DNA from: JAQTNA01 sp043743785
GTDB lineage: Bacteria > Pseudomonadota > Gammaproteobacteria > Burkholderiales > Rhodocyclaceae
Length of the DNA stretch: 33,024 nt
Direction: 5' to 3'
Assembly (NCBI GenBank): GCA_043743785.1
Contig: JAYTVW010000137.1
Span: forward strand, 1 to 33,024
Part shown: one piece after another, positions 1-8,364 of the stretch
Layout: every line of letters begins with the position of its first letter
Position numbering within the stretch: position 1 is the stretch's first letter
The notes under the pieces: generated by a model
The model's input: the letters and a program-made list of their open reading frames with translations, nothing else
What the model was told of the DNA's origin: nothing
Databases searched by the model: none
Position numbers and translations under genes: made by a program

Positions 1-46
1 CGCTTCACCCATTTGGTGAAGGCCAAAATCCTTGCCATGTCTTTGT

Positions 47-75
47 TTTCTCGGCGCCTCTGCGCCTCGGCGTTT
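47..75. repeat. Right end of dispersed palindromic element (copy 1, partial)
   Basis: The stretch ends in GCGCCTCGGCGTTT, the same terminal sequence as the complete copies at 9318-9444 and 19452-19573. The flank ACTGCCTTTT is also shared with the copy ending at 9444. A full element is about 125 bp, so the left end should lie just outside the window. It looks like a small non-autonomous palindromic repeat (MITE-like). No transposase is attached to it. Confidence 0.6.
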
Positions 76-106
76 AGTCAACTGCCTTTTTAAGGTTCAA
101 GCCGCC

Positions 107-535
107 GTGTCAGCTGCGATCAAGGCGATCCAGACGCGACCGGCAAACGAGCTGCTGTGGAGCGCGGAGCAGGTCGGGGAAGCCCTGGGGGTGACGCCCC
201 GGCATGTAACCGCCGTTCTGCTGGCGCTGCCGGGGTTCCCGGAAGCCCACCGCCTGCCGTCTGGGGCGGAAAACGGGGGGCGGGGCAGACCGAAATGGAG
301 GGCATCCGAAATCCGCTCATGGGCGGAAAAAGCAAAAAGGAAAATAGCCGGGAGCCTGGATTTCCCATCCGCGTTACGCCATTTTCACGCCAAATTCCGG
401 TGCTGCCCAATGAAACACAAGTCCCTTCACCCGCACCATCAACAAGAACAGGCACCTCGTGCAATATCGGCCAAGTGCCATTTTCTTGCCCTCGGTCCTG
501 TGGGCGATAAATTGAGCCACGGGGTCAGCAAATAG
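107..535 (+). CDS. Small AlpA/excisionase-like helix-turn-helix protein (possible)
   Basis: The readable part encodes a compact DNA-binding fold. WSAEQVGEALGVTPRHVT resembles the first helix-turn-helix, and RPKWRASEIRSWAEK resembles the wing and final helix typical of AlpA, excisionase and MerR-like small regulators. The GTG at 107 is chosen because the in-frame ATG at 32 lies inside the palindromic repeat, whose translation would be added artificially. An AAGG lies about 12 bases upstream of the GTG. After about residue 85 the composition becomes irregular (SLDFPSALRHF onward), so the C-terminal half may be read-through past a lost stop or frameshift. The role is unknown; such proteins often regulate mobile elements. 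Confidence is limited by the uncertain start and tail. Confidence 0.4.
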   Translation: MSAAIKAIQTRPANELLWSAEQVGEALGVTPRHVTAVLLALPGFPEAHRLPSGAENGGRGRPKWRASEIRSWAEKAKRKIAGSLDFPSALRHFHAKFRCCPMKHKSLHPHHQQEQAPRAISAKCHFLALGPVGDKLSHGVSK

Positions 536-631
536 CCGGCCTAGCCGCACCCTTGGACCCCGGCGCTGTGCCGCCGTGCCATCCGACGCGCCGAATCAAT
601 GCCCCCGCGCTTTGTTGTCTTCCTATCCGGG

Positions 632-1060
632 CTATTTCACCCGGGTCAGGCGCGGACGAGGGGGTTCTGGTGGCGGCTCATCGCTTGGCGACTTGGTACC
701 GGGCAAGCTGGATACCGTGGCACCTTCCCCGGCAGACTGGGTGCCCGCCAAATCCACCTCAAAACCCATGCCCTCGCCGTTTTCCCGGGCATAGATGGCC
801 GACACGTTGGCCACCGGCACGGACAAGTGCTGCACCTTGCCGCTGAAACGGGCCTGGAAGGTGATGACATCGTTGGCGATGTGCAACTGATTGGAGGCCA
901 TAGGGCCGATGTTCAGGACGATCTGACCGTCCTTGGCAAAACCTGCCGGCACCCTTGTGTGCTGGTCCACCATCACCGCGATATAGGGGGTGAAACCTTC
1001 ATCCACGCACCATTCGTAAAGGGCGCGCAACAAATAGGGCTTGGTGCTTACGTTGCTCAT
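632..1060 (-). CDS. sspB: ClpXP protease specificity-enhancing factor SspB
   Basis: SspB is the adaptor that tethers ssrA-tagged polypeptides from stalled ribosomes to the ClpXP protease. The folded N-terminal domain begins MSNVSTKPYLLRALYEW, with PYIAVMVD and GQIVLNI as typical strands. A flexible Pro/Glu-rich linker follows. The protein ends in PRLTRVK, which matches the conserved C-terminal ClpX-binding tail (LRVVK in Escherichia coli). The start at 1060 is preferred over an ATG 45 bases upstream because family members begin with this MSxxSTKPYLLRA sequence. The length is 142 aa, usual for betaproteobacteria. The gene lies 75 bases downstream of sspA in the same direction, the usual sspAB pair. 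Confidence 0.93.
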   Translation of the reverse strand: MSNVSTKPYLLRALYEWCVDEGFTPYIAVMVDQHTRVPAGFAKDGQIVLNIGPMASNQLHIANDVITFQARFSGKVQHLSVPVANVSAIYARENGEGMGFEVDLAGTQSAGEGATVSSLPGTKSPSDEPPPEPPRPRLTRVK

Positions 1061-1135
1061 GGGGCGTCTCGATTCGGGTGCAACAAGTGGAAAGGCCGCG
1101 GACACGCCGCGGCCATTTTCCGGAGTGCCGCTTGA

Positions 1136-1732
1136 TCAGCGGCGCATGACCTTTTCCGACGGCGTCAGGGCGTCGATGAAACCCTGGCGGCTGAAAATAC
1201 GTTCCGCATACTTGAGAAGCGGCGCGGCCTGCTTGGGCAATTCGATGCCGTAATGGCCCAGGCGCCACAACAGCGGTGCAATGGCCACGTCGAGCATGGA
1301 GAACTCGTCGCCGAGCATGAACTTCTGCTTGGCGAAAATCGGCACCAGTTCGGTGAGGCGGTCACGCACGATCTGACGTGCCTTGTCAGCCGCCTTCTGG
1401 CCCTTTTCCAGCGCTTCGATGTGGCAGAAGAGTTCCTGCTCAAAGGTGAACAGGAGTTGGCGACAGCGGGCCCGCATGATCGGATCCGGCGGCATCAACT
1501 GGGGATGGGGAAAGCGCTCGTCGATGTACTCGTTGATGATGTTCGACTCGTACAGCACGAGGTCACGATCCACCAGCACCGGCACACGGTTATACGGATT
1601 GATGACGGCAATGTCTTCCGGTTTGTTGAACAGGTCGACATCGATCACCTGGAAATCCATGCCCTTCTCGTACAGGACGATACGGCAGCGGTGGCTGAAT
1701 GGGTCCGTCGTCCCGGAGTACAAATTCATCAT
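1136..1732 (-). CDS. sspA: Stringent starvation protein A (glutathione S-transferase fold)
   Basis: SspA is an RNA polymerase-associated regulator with a glutathione S-transferase fold, active in stationary phase and acid stress. The protein begins MMNLYSGTTDPFSHRCRIVL, the thioredoxin-like N-terminal domain of SspA. NRVPVLVDRDLVLYESNIIN follows (cis-Pro and substrate-pocket region), then the all-helical C-terminal domain with LGDEFSMLDVAIAPLLWRL. The ATG at 1732 is chosen because a GGAG lies ten bases upstream and because the preceding 31 in-frame residues do not resemble the family. The length of 198 aa is normal. The gene lies between petC and sspB. The 212-base gap before it may carry its own promoter, but I see no convincing -35/-10 pair. 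Confidence 0.93.
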   Translation of the reverse strand: MMNLYSGTTDPFSHRCRIVLYEKGMDFQVIDVDLFNKPEDIAVINPYNRVPVLVDRDLVLYESNIINEYIDERFPHPQLMPPDPIMRARCRQLLFTFEQELFCHIEALEKGQKAADKARQIVRDRLTELVPIFAKQKFMLGDEFSMLDVAIAPLLWRLGHYGIELPKQAAPLLKYAERIFSRQGFIDALTPSEKVMRR

Positions 1733-1944
1733 TGCGGTGGTGCTCCAGGAATAGTCGGCATCACGCACCACGCGACGTACGCGTGGAGACTCGGAATCCT
1801 GATGCCCTTGTTGTTGCATTTTCAAAATGTGCGCTTTGGCTTTAGAAAATCAGAGTGGAGGGCTCCTGCGTTCGACTCCGGAAATCGGCTTGCGATTCAC
1901 GAAAGCGGCCGCATCGGCCCTCCACCCCCTGAATGTCACACCCG

Positions 1945-2700
1945 TCAGTGCACGTCTCTCCAGAAGTTTTTCTTCAGGAAATAGGCAAGGATGGACAGAA
2001 CGGCCAGAGCCGCCAGCACGATCCAGCCGATGGACTTGCGGGTTTCGCCAACCGGCTCCCCGATGAACTTGAGGAAGCCCACCAGGTCAGCCACGGCCGC
2101 ATCATACTCGGCCGGCTTCAGGGTACCGGGCTTCACCAGCACCAGGGACTTGTGCTCTTCGCCGTCCTTCTTGGCAACGTGAAGTTCGTTCTCGCCCTGC
2201 AGTTGCCACAGTACATGGGGCATGCCGACGTTCTCGAACACCAGGTTGTTCCAACCGGTCGGACGCTTGTCGTCACGGTAGAAGGAGCGCAGGTAGGTGT
2301 ACAACCAGTCCGGGCCGCTGCCAAATTCGGAAGCGCGGGCACGGGCAATCACCGTCAGGTCGGGCGGGGCAGCCCCGAACCAGACCTTGGCTTCATCACG
2401 CTGGATCGCGACACGCATGAGTTCACCGGTCTTGTCGGCGGTAAACAGCAGGTTGTCCTTGATCTGCTCTTCGGTGAGGCCAATGTCCTTGAGCCGGTTG
2501 TAGCGCATGTAGCTGGCGCCGTGGCAGTTCAGACAGTAGTTCACGAAGATCTGGGCGCCGTGTTGCAGGGCGGCCTTGTCCTGGCTCCGGTCCGGAGCCT
2601 TGTCCAGGTGAAGTTCAGCACCGCTGGCGAACACCGCCAGGGGCACACATACCAGCGCTAAAGCGAGCTTTCTGGCGAATTTCATGACTTTATTTTCCAT
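1945..2700 (-). CDS. petC: Ubiquinol-cytochrome c reductase, cytochrome c1 subunit
   Basis: Cytochrome c1 of the bc1 complex passes electrons from the Rieske centre to a soluble cytochrome c on the periplasmic face of the inner membrane. Residues 6-27 form a signal peptide (MKFARKLALALVCVPLAVFA). CLNCH at 56-60 binds the covalent haem. MRYNRLKDIGLTEEQIKDNL and APPDLTVIARAR are family-typical blocks. A C-terminal membrane anchor (IGWIVLAALAVLSILAYF) precedes KKNFWRDVH. The start at 2700 gives a stop-start overlap (TAATG) with petB, indicating translational coupling. An alternative ATG lies five codons in, at 2685. At 251 aa the length fits betaproteobacterial petC. A reading frame running farther upstream is just open sequence within petB. 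Confidence 0.95.
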   Translation of the reverse strand: MENKVMKFARKLALALVCVPLAVFASGAELHLDKAPDRSQDKAALQHGAQIFVNYCLNCHGASYMRYNRLKDIGLTEEQIKDNLLFTADKTGELMRVAIQRDEAKVWFGAAPPDLTVIARARASEFGSGPDWLYTYLRSFYRDDKRPTGWNNLVFENVGMPHVLWQLQGENELHVAKKDGEEHKSLVLVKPGTLKPAEYDAAVADLVGFLKFIGEPVGETRKSIGWIVLAALAVLSILAYFLKKNFWRDVH

Positions 2701-3977
2701 TATCCCGTCACCCTTTCCGGAACCGGCTTGCACTTGTCGATGGTGGAGTACCAAGGCATCAAGATGAAGAAGCCGAAGTACAGCACGGAACAAACCTGGG
2801 ACAGCAGCGTCCGACCCGGGGTCGGCGGCAACACACCCAGGTAACCCAGGATGAAGAAGCAGACCACGAACACCGCCAGGAACAGCTTGTAGATCGGACC
2901 GCGGTAGCGGATCGACTTGGCGGGGCTGCGATCCAGCCAGGGCAGGAAGGCAATGATCACCACCGAGGCTCCCATGGCCACCACACCCCAGAACTTGGCA
3001 TCGAGACCGAACAGCGGATAGGTCACGGCACGCAGGATGGAGTAGAAGGGCGTGAAGTACCACACCGGCGCGATATGCGGCGGGGTCTTCAGCGGGTCAG
3101 CCGGGAAGAAGTTGTTGTACTCCAGGAAATAGCCGCTGCCTTCCGGGGCGAAGAACAGAATCGCCGAGAAGAAGAACAGGAACACCGCCACGCCCAGAAT
3201 ATCCTTCACCGTGTAGTACGGATGGAAGGGGATGCCATCCAGGGGATGACCGTCCGCGTCCTTGAACTTCTTGATTTCCACACCGTCCGGGTTGTTTGAA
3301 CCCACTTCGTGCAGCGCGATGATGTGGGCAACGACGAGGCCCAGCAGAATCAGCGGCACGGCGATGACGTGGAAGGAGAAGAAGCGATTCAGGGTCGCAT
3401 CGCCCACCACGAAGTCACCACGAATGATCAGGGACAGGTCCGGACCAATAATGGGAATCGCGGAGAACAGGTTCACGATCACCTGGGCACCCCAGTAGGA
3501 CATCTGACCCCAGGGCAACAGGTAGCCCATGAAGGCTTCCGCCATCAGGCACAGGAAGATCAGGGTGCCGAAGACCCAGATCAGCTCCCGCGGCTTCCGG
3601 TAGGAACCGTAGAGCAGACCGCGGAACATGTGCAGGAACACCACGATGAAGAAGCTTGAGGCCCCCGTGGAGTGCATGTAGCGGATGATCCAGCCACCCG
3701 GCACGTCGCGCATGATGTACTCGACGCTGGCAAACGCCACCGGCACGCCGGAAGCATTCAGCGCCGCATCAGGCTTGTAATGCATGACCAGGAAAATACC
3801 GGTCACGATCTGGATCACCAGCACCATAAGAGCCAGGGAACCAAAGAAATACCAGAAGTTGAAGTTCTTCGGCGCGTAATACTCTGACAGGTGCTCCTTG
3901 TACATCGACGTGAGCGGGAAGCGCGCGTCGATCCAACCCAGGAGACCCGTGGTTGTCACTTGTTTTTCAGCAGCCAT
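2700..3977 (-). CDS. petB: Ubiquinol-cytochrome c reductase, cytochrome b subunit
   Basis: Cytochrome b is the membrane core of the bc1 complex, holding the two b haems and the quinol oxidation and quinone reduction sites. The sequence is strongly hydrophobic with eight or so membrane segments. His102 and His116 (RYMHSTGASSFFIVVFLH) form the first axial pair. The second pair is His203 and His218 (FHVIAVPLILLGLVVAH), counted by eye. The Qo-site PEWY-type element appears as PVWYFTPFYSILRAV. GSNNPDGVEI after the second pair is a conserved loop. At 425 aa the protein has a full-length C-terminal domain. It lies one base after petA and overlaps petC, in the classical petABC operon order. Confidence 0.97.
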   Translation of the reverse strand: MAAEKQVTTTGLLGWIDARFPLTSMYKEHLSEYYAPKNFNFWYFFGSLALMVLVIQIVTGIFLVMHYKPDAALNASGVPVAFASVEYIMRDVPGGWIIRYMHSTGASSFFIVVFLHMFRGLLYGSYRKPRELIWVFGTLIFLCLMAEAFMGYLLPWGQMSYWGAQVIVNLFSAIPIIGPDLSLIIRGDFVVGDATLNRFFSFHVIAVPLILLGLVVAHIIALHEVGSNNPDGVEIKKFKDADGHPLDGIPFHPYYTVKDILGVAVFLFFFSAILFFAPEGSGYFLEYNNFFPADPLKTPPHIAPVWYFTPFYSILRAVTYPLFGLDAKFWGVVAMGASVVIIAFLPWLDRSPAKSIRYRGPIYKLFLAVFVVCFFILGYLGVLPPTPGRTLLSQVCSVLYFGFFILMPWYSTIDKCKPVPERVTG

Positions 3978-3978
3978 G

Positions 3979-4575
3979 TCATGCCCCCTTGGTGTCTTCG
4001 CCGATCACGATCCTGGTGTCGCCGACATACTTGTGCGGCGGTACTTCCAGGTTGTCCGGAGCCGGCTTGCCCTTGTAAACCCGGCCAGCCAGGTCGAAGG
4101 TGGAACCGTGGCAGGGGCACAGGAAGCCGCCCGCCCAGTCCGGCGCCACACCGCTTTCCGCGCCCGTCTTGAACTTCTCGGAAGGGGAACAGCCCAGGTG
4201 CGTGCAGATACCGACCATCACCATGATTTCCGGCTTGATGGAGCGGTGATCATTGGTAGCGTATGCGGGTTGCTGCTTCTTCTCCGATTTCGGATCGCTG
4301 ACTTGATCAGCGACCTTCTTCAGGGAATCCAGTTGTTCCTTGTTGCGGCGGATGATCCACACCGGCTTGCCGCGCCACTCGACGGTCATCATCTGACCCG
4401 GTTCGAGCTTGCTGATATCTGCTTCGACGGGCGCACCGGCTGCCTTGGCACGCTCGGAGGGCGTGAGGCTGGCAACGAAAGGCACGGCAGCCGCCACGCC
4501 CAACGCACCACCGGTCGCCGCCGTAGCGAGCAGCAGATTGCGCCTGCCACCGTCGACTTTATCTTCTACACTCAT
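3979..4575 (-). CDS. petA: Ubiquinol-cytochrome c reductase, Rieske iron-sulfur subunit
   Basis: This Rieske protein carries the [2Fe-2S] cluster that takes the first electron from ubiquinol. The N-terminus has a twin-arginine-type signal anchor (GGRRNLLLATAATGG, about residues 9-23) and a hydrophobic segment that stays in the membrane. The cluster motifs are complete: CTHLGC (Cys124, His126, Cys129) and CPCHGS (Cys153, His156, with Cys155 for the disulfide partner). KPEIMVMVGICTHLGC and GGFLCPCHGSTFDLAGRV are close to the family consensus. At 198 aa the length is normal. It is the first gene of petABC. The 176 bases upstream, before the end of soxB, should hold the promoter, although none is obvious. 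Confidence 0.96.
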   Translation of the reverse strand: MSVEDKVDGGRRNLLLATAATGGALGVAAAVPFVASLTPSERAKAAGAPVEADISKLEPGQMMTVEWRGKPVWIIRRNKEQLDSLKKVADQVSDPKSEKKQQPAYATNDHRSIKPEIMVMVGICTHLGCSPSEKFKTGAESGVAPDWAGGFLCPCHGSTFDLAGRVYKGKPAPDNLEVPPHKYVGDTRIVIGEDTKGA

Positions 4576-4751
4576 GGCCGAAATCCCGGAAATGAAAGGT
4601 TCGAATTCAAAAAAACCCCCGAATTATAGCCGAATCAGCAGGCCAGATGAAGCCCAAAACCACATCTTGGCATGAGGATATTCGGGTAGAGGGGCCGATC
4701 CGGCCGGTATCCGGGCATTTTCATGCGGCGGCGCAGCATCGATTGGTCGTA

Positions 4752-6467
4752 TCAGGAGGATGACAGCAGGCCCGGATCGCCGTCCACACCGGTGAGCCGG
4801 GGCAGGTTGAGGCGGGGCGTTGCCAGGGTTTTTTTGGCCTTGAGCCAGGTGGAAACCACGTCCCAGATGGGCGCCCCCGTGACGCCCCGGGCCACCGGCG
4901 CCCAGCCTGCCACCTTGTAAATCTTGTCCGCCTCCAATAATTTTCCGCCTAGGCGCATATCCCGAATGCGCGCCCCCATGGGCGCCGCCGGGGCGCAGGT
5001 ATAGCTCATGCCGCCCACCCGCACCATGTCGCCGCCTTGCTGCAGATAGGGATCCGGGTTGAACAAGTTGTCCCCCACGTCCTCCAGGATGGCCTTGATG
5101 GTGGCGCCCTTCATATCCGTGAGGGTCGATTGGGGATAGGTGATGGCCGTCTGAGCCATCAGGTCGCCGAAAGTGATGGTCTGGCCCGGCAGGAGCGACG
5201 TGCCCCAGCGGAAGCCCGGAGAAAAAGCGATGTCCGCCCCCTGCACCTCGCGCATGGCGTCCAGGATGAGCTGGTCCCAGGAACCGTTGAAATTGCCGCG
5301 GCGGTAGAGCACGCCCTCGCTCACCGCCAGGGGTTCGTCAAGCCGGCTGCGGTAAGGCGCTTCCACCTGTTCGATGTAGGCTGCCATGGCCGGGTCCGCC
5401 GGCAAGAGATTGGCGAACACCGGCAGGAGCTTGTAGCGGAAATCCACGACCCGGCCGTCCTTCACCGCGAAGTCCAGCACGGACAGGAACTTGCCGTTGC
5501 TGCCGGAGTTCATGACCAGGGTCTTGCCCGCCGGATTGGCCACCACCACCGGTACCGGCACACCATCGTGGGTATGCCCCCCCAGAATGGCGTCCAGCCC
5601 GGTGACGCGGCTGGCCAGTTTCAGGTCCACATCCATGCCATTGTGCGAGAGCAGCACCACCACCTGGGCGCCCTTGCCGCGAACTTCCTCGATGAATTTT
5701 TGCAACTCCTCTTCCTGGATGCCGAAGGTCCAGTCCGGGATGAAGTGGCCCGGATTGGCAATGGGCGTATACGGAAAAGCCTGGCCGATGACCGCCACCG
5801 GCACTCCGTTCTGTTCCCGTATCACGTAGGGCTTGAAGACGGCGTCACCGAAGTCGCTGGTCTTGACGTTGTGGGCCAGGAATTCGATGGACCCGGCCAG
5901 CTCCTTGTCCACCAGTTCCTTCACCCGCTCCGCCCCCAGGGTGAATTCCCAGTGGGCGGACATGAGGTCCACGCCGAGGAGCTTGGTGGCCCCCACCATG
6001 TCCTGGCCCTTGGTCCACAAGGCTGTGGCGGAGCCTTGCCAGGTATCGCCGCCGTCCAGCAGCAGGGCGCCGGGGCGGCTCGCCTTCAGGCGTTTCACCA
6101 GGGTGGCGAGATGGGCGAAGCCCCCCAGGCGGCCGTACTGACGGGCGGCGGCACTGAAATCCAGACAGGAGAAGGCATGGGCATTCCGGCTGCCCGGAGC
6201 GATGCCATAGGCCTTGAGCAGAGCCTCCCCCACCAGGTGGGGCGCCTTGCCCCGAGCGCTGCCGAAACCGAGGTTGGTATCCGGCTCCCGGAACAGCACG
6301 GGCCGCAGCTGGGCGTGGCAGTCCGTGAAATGCAGCAGATGCACGTTGCCAAAGCGCGGCACGTCATAGCCCCCCTCCCCGTCCGCAGCAAAAGCCTGCC
6401 TGCCGTCGAGCACAAAACCGGCGGCCGCAGCGGCCGCCAAAACCTGGAGAAATTCACGTCTTTGCAT
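4752..6467 (-). CDS. soxB: Thiosulfohydrolase SoxB
   Basis: SoxB is the periplasmic dimanganese hydrolase that releases sulfate from the sulfonate group bound to SoxY during thiosulfate oxidation. The N-terminus MQRREFLQVL plus an alanine-rich stretch is a twin-arginine signal. Metal-site motifs of the metallophosphatase/5'-nucleotidase fold follow in order: HFTDCHA (Asp49, His51), LLLDGGDTWQGS (Asp141), LSHNGMDVD and GGHTHDG. The C-terminal nucleotidase domain contains NGSWDQLILDAMR and FSPGFRWGTSLLPG, both typical of SoxB. At 571 aa it is full length. It is the last gene of the sox operon and starts one base after soxX ends. A long open frame on the opposite strand is only its antisense shadow. 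Confidence 0.96.
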   Translation of the reverse strand: MQRREFLQVLAAAAAAGFVLDGRQAFAADGEGGYDVPRFGNVHLLHFTDCHAQLRPVLFREPDTNLGFGSARGKAPHLVGEALLKAYGIAPGSRNAHAFSCLDFSAAARQYGRLGGFAHLATLVKRLKASRPGALLLDGGDTWQGSATALWTKGQDMVGATKLLGVDLMSAHWEFTLGAERVKELVDKELAGSIEFLAHNVKTSDFGDAVFKPYVIREQNGVPVAVIGQAFPYTPIANPGHFIPDWTFGIQEEELQKFIEEVRGKGAQVVVLLSHNGMDVDLKLASRVTGLDAILGGHTHDGVPVPVVVANPAGKTLVMNSGSNGKFLSVLDFAVKDGRVVDFRYKLLPVFANLLPADPAMAAYIEQVEAPYRSRLDEPLAVSEGVLYRRGNFNGSWDQLILDAMREVQGADIAFSPGFRWGTSLLPGQTITFGDLMAQTAITYPQSTLTDMKGATIKAILEDVGDNLFNPDPYLQQGGDMVRVGGMSYTCAPAAPMGARIRDMRLGGKLLEADKIYKVAGWAPVARGVTGAPIWDVVSTWLKAKKTLATPRLNLPRLTGVDGDPGLLSSS

Positions 6468-6468
6468 G

Positions 6469-7074
6469 CTATTTATTCACCGGCGATTCCGGGTCCAGCA
6501 GCAGGGCCACCAGGTCCTTGATCTGAGCCTCGGTCAGGGCGCCCACGTGGCCGAAGCGGGGCATGTTGGTGCACAAGTTGTAGGCCTTGGCGTTGTAGAT
6601 CTTGCTGTAGGTATATTGCTGCATCGCGGCAGAATTGCCGCGGATCTTGCCGTAATGGCGCAGGCTGGGGCCGATGGTGCCGAAGGACGCTTCCTGGGGC
6701 GCAAGTTGATGGCAGTTGTAGCAATTGCCTCCCACCGGGCTGTCCGGGCTGTCGCTCCAAGTCATGCCGCGGCCATCCTGAGCCAGGGCCTCGCCCTTCT
6801 TCCAGTCCCCCAGGTACTTCCCGTCTGCCGGATAACGGACGCCCGCCAGTTGCTGTGTCTCCAGGTATTTGACCAGCGCCCGCGGCAAATCTTCCGGATG
6901 ATGCTGGGTACAGGTGGCCTGCACGGCATCCTGATCCAGCCGCGCCAGGCCAGCAATGCCCTTCGTCCTGAAGTCGGCCTTCAGGCGTCCGCTCAAGGCA
7001 TCTTCATCCCCCGCCGCCAGGGCGGTCGTACCGAAGGCGGCCAAGACGCCACACATCACCATGATCTTTTTCAT
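6469..7074 (-). CDS. soxX: Sulfur oxidation c-type cytochrome SoxX
   Basis: SoxX is the monohaem partner of SoxA. Together they oxidatively couple thiosulfate to the SoxY carrier cysteine. A signal peptide (MKKIMVMCGVLAAFGTTALA) precedes the mature protein. The haem-binding motif CYNCH is at residues 118-122. The sixth ligand is probably Met171 in CTNMPRFG, a block characteristic of SoxX. The start at 7074 is preferred because AAGGGG lies six bases upstream; the ATG two codons earlier directly abuts that site. At 201 aa this is the longer SoxX type, with an extra N-terminal region of about 80 residues. It lies ten bases after soxA and one base before soxB. Confidence 0.94.
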   Translation of the reverse strand: MKKIMVMCGVLAAFGTTALAAGDEDALSGRLKADFRTKGIAGLARLDQDAVQATCTQHHPEDLPRALVKYLETQQLAGVRYPADGKYLGDWKKGEALAQDGRGMTWSDSPDSPVGGNCYNCHQLAPQEASFGTIGPSLRHYGKIRGNSAAMQQYTYSKIYNAKAYNLCTNMPRFGHVGALTEAQIKDLVALLLDPESPVNK

Positions 7075-7084
7075 AGCCATCCCC

Positions 7085-7897
7085 TTAACGCTTGATGCCC
7101 GGCCCCTGATAGGTGGCCCCATTGGCCATGTAGGCCAGGAAGCTCGTCAGGGCAATGGTGGATTCGGAAGCGTAAACCGGCTCGGGGAAACGCTGCTGCC
7201 GGAAGCAATCGTTCAGGCGCCACTGGAAACTGCGGAACTCGCTCTGGGACACCCGGTAGGCGGGCCAGCTCGTGTAAGCGCGGCGGGAGCCGATGCTGGT
7301 GGTCAGGTTCGGCAGGTCCTGCATGCGGATGCGCCGCCCGTTCTCGCTGTGGCAAGTGGCGCAGGAAAAATCGTAGGGACCGGCCCGGTACATGAACAAC
7401 TGCTTGCCCAGGGCGAAGGCCGCTTTCTCCTGCGGATGCTCCATGGGCACGTTCATGGCCATGCCCTTGGACTGGCCCACCACGTAGGCCACCAGGGCCT
7501 CCATGTCGGATTTGTAGCTGCCGGCGCCAAAGGGGCGTTTGACGAGATCAGCCCGGGGGAAGCCCTGCAGCGTGATCATGCAGGTGAGCAGCCGGGATTC
7601 CAGATCCTCCACCTTGCCCGTGTCGGCGAAATAGCGCGGCAGCGTCGCGTAGGCGCCCTTGACCACCCCGGCCCCCAGCCCCAGGTCGCACCGCTCCAGG
7701 CTGGCATTCTTCGGTCCCCGGGGTGCAGCCCACATGGCCTCCCCGGCCATTTCATACAGTTCCGCCGGATTGCCATCCCCCAGCATTTCCCGATAGCGCT
7801 CGATCTCCGCCGCCGGGTCCTCCTGGGACCAGGCGCTGGTCGCCGCCCCCAGGGCGCTCACGGCAGCCAGCAGCACGGTGCGCGTCATGATTTTCAT
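7085..7897 (-). CDS. soxA: L-cysteine S-thiosulfotransferase subunit SoxA
   Basis: SoxA is the catalytic cytochrome of SoxAX, joining thiosulfate to the SoxY C-terminal cysteine. After a signal peptide (MKIMTRTVLLAAVSALGAA) the protein has a single haem motif, CATCH (179-183). Cys231 in NDCFRQQRFPEP is the expected cysteine persulfide haem ligand at the active site. Cys70 and Cys106 occupy the place of the N-terminal haem in diheme SoxA, so this is the one-haem form with a probable disulfide there. The start at 7897 has GGAG six bases upstream. An earlier ATG at 7921 overlaps the soxZ stop but would spoil the signal peptide. The length is 270 aa. Confidence 0.94.
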   Translation of the reverse strand: MKIMTRTVLLAAVSALGAATSAWSQEDPAAEIERYREMLGDGNPAELYEMAGEAMWAAPRGPKNASLERCDLGLGAGVVKGAYATLPRYFADTGKVEDLESRLLTCMITLQGFPRADLVKRPFGAGSYKSDMEALVAYVVGQSKGMAMNVPMEHPQEKAAFALGKQLFMYRAGPYDFSCATCHSENGRRIRMQDLPNLTTSIGSRRAYTSWPAYRVSQSEFRSFQWRLNDCFRQQRFPEPVYASESTIALTSFLAYMANGATYQGPGIKR

Positions 7898-7920
7898 GGC
7901 CTTCTCCCGTGGGGCTGTCA

Positions 7921-8241
7921 TCAGCCGGCGGCGACGGCCGCTTCGTCGGTACGCTTGTCGCCCGTGTTGTCCACCCAGCTCACAACGACCTTGTCCCCCG
8001 CCTTGGCGCCCTTCAGCTTGAAGTTGAATACCGGGTTGGCGGAAACCGCCGTGTTGACATGGCTCTCCACCACCCGCTTGCCGCCCACGTCCACCGTCAG
8101 GGACTGGATGAAATGGGCCGGCACCAGTTTCCCTGTCTGGGCATCCTTGCGCAGGCCGGTTTCCATGGGGTGGGCGGCGATCACCGTCACCGCCGTAATA
8201 TCGCCCTTTTGCAGGGCGCGAATTCTCATCGGATTTGCCAT
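7921..8241 (-). CDS. soxZ: Thiosulfate oxidation carrier complex protein SoxZ
   Basis: SoxZ forms the SoxYZ heterodimer that carries sulfur intermediates in the periplasm; it has no signal of its own and is exported with SoxY. The sequence begins MANPMRIRALQKGDITAV and contains AHPMETGLRKDAQTGKLVPA and SWVDNTGDKRTDEA, both characteristic. It is 106 aa with an immunoglobulin-like all-beta composition. The start at 8241 has GGAG six bases upstream. The open frame continues upstream only because it runs through the repeat between soxY and soxZ. Confidence 0.95.
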   Translation of the reverse strand: MANPMRIRALQKGDITAVTVIAAHPMETGLRKDAQTGKLVPAHFIQSLTVDVGGKRVVESHVNTAVSANPVFNFKLKGAKAGDKVVVSWVDNTGDKRTDEAAVAAG

Positions 8242-8261
8242 GTTTTTCTCCATATTGCGCA

Positions 8262-8321
8262 AGCCGCGAAGCGGCTCACAAAACTCCCCTCGCCCTTGGG
8301 AGAGGGGTTGGGGGCGAGGGG
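8262..8321. repeat. GC-rich palindromic repeat between soxY and soxZ
   Basis: Two adjacent inverted repeats fill most of the soxY-soxZ gap. The first is AGCCGC-GAA-GCGGCT (8262-8276). The second is CCCCTCGCCC at 8286-8295 facing GGGCGAGGGG at 8312-8321, with an inner GGGAGAGGGGTTGGG segment. The second resembles the CCCTCTCCC...GGGAGAGGG intergenic repeats seen in many proteobacteria. Its position inside an operon could affect the SoxY:SoxZ mRNA ratio or stability, which is inference. Confidence 0.7.
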
Positions 8322-8364
8322 GACACGCGCCGACCGTTATCCGGGCGTCCCTTGGTCCCAATGA

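Noticed and set aside
1253..1984. Open frame of 243 codons on the plus strand over sspA
   Set aside because: Antisense shadow of sspA; no independent start signal or domain.
5037..6521. Long open frame (494 codons) on the plus strand
   Set aside because: It is the antisense shadow of soxB, whose motifs are unmistakable; the frame has no recognisable domain and is due to high GC.
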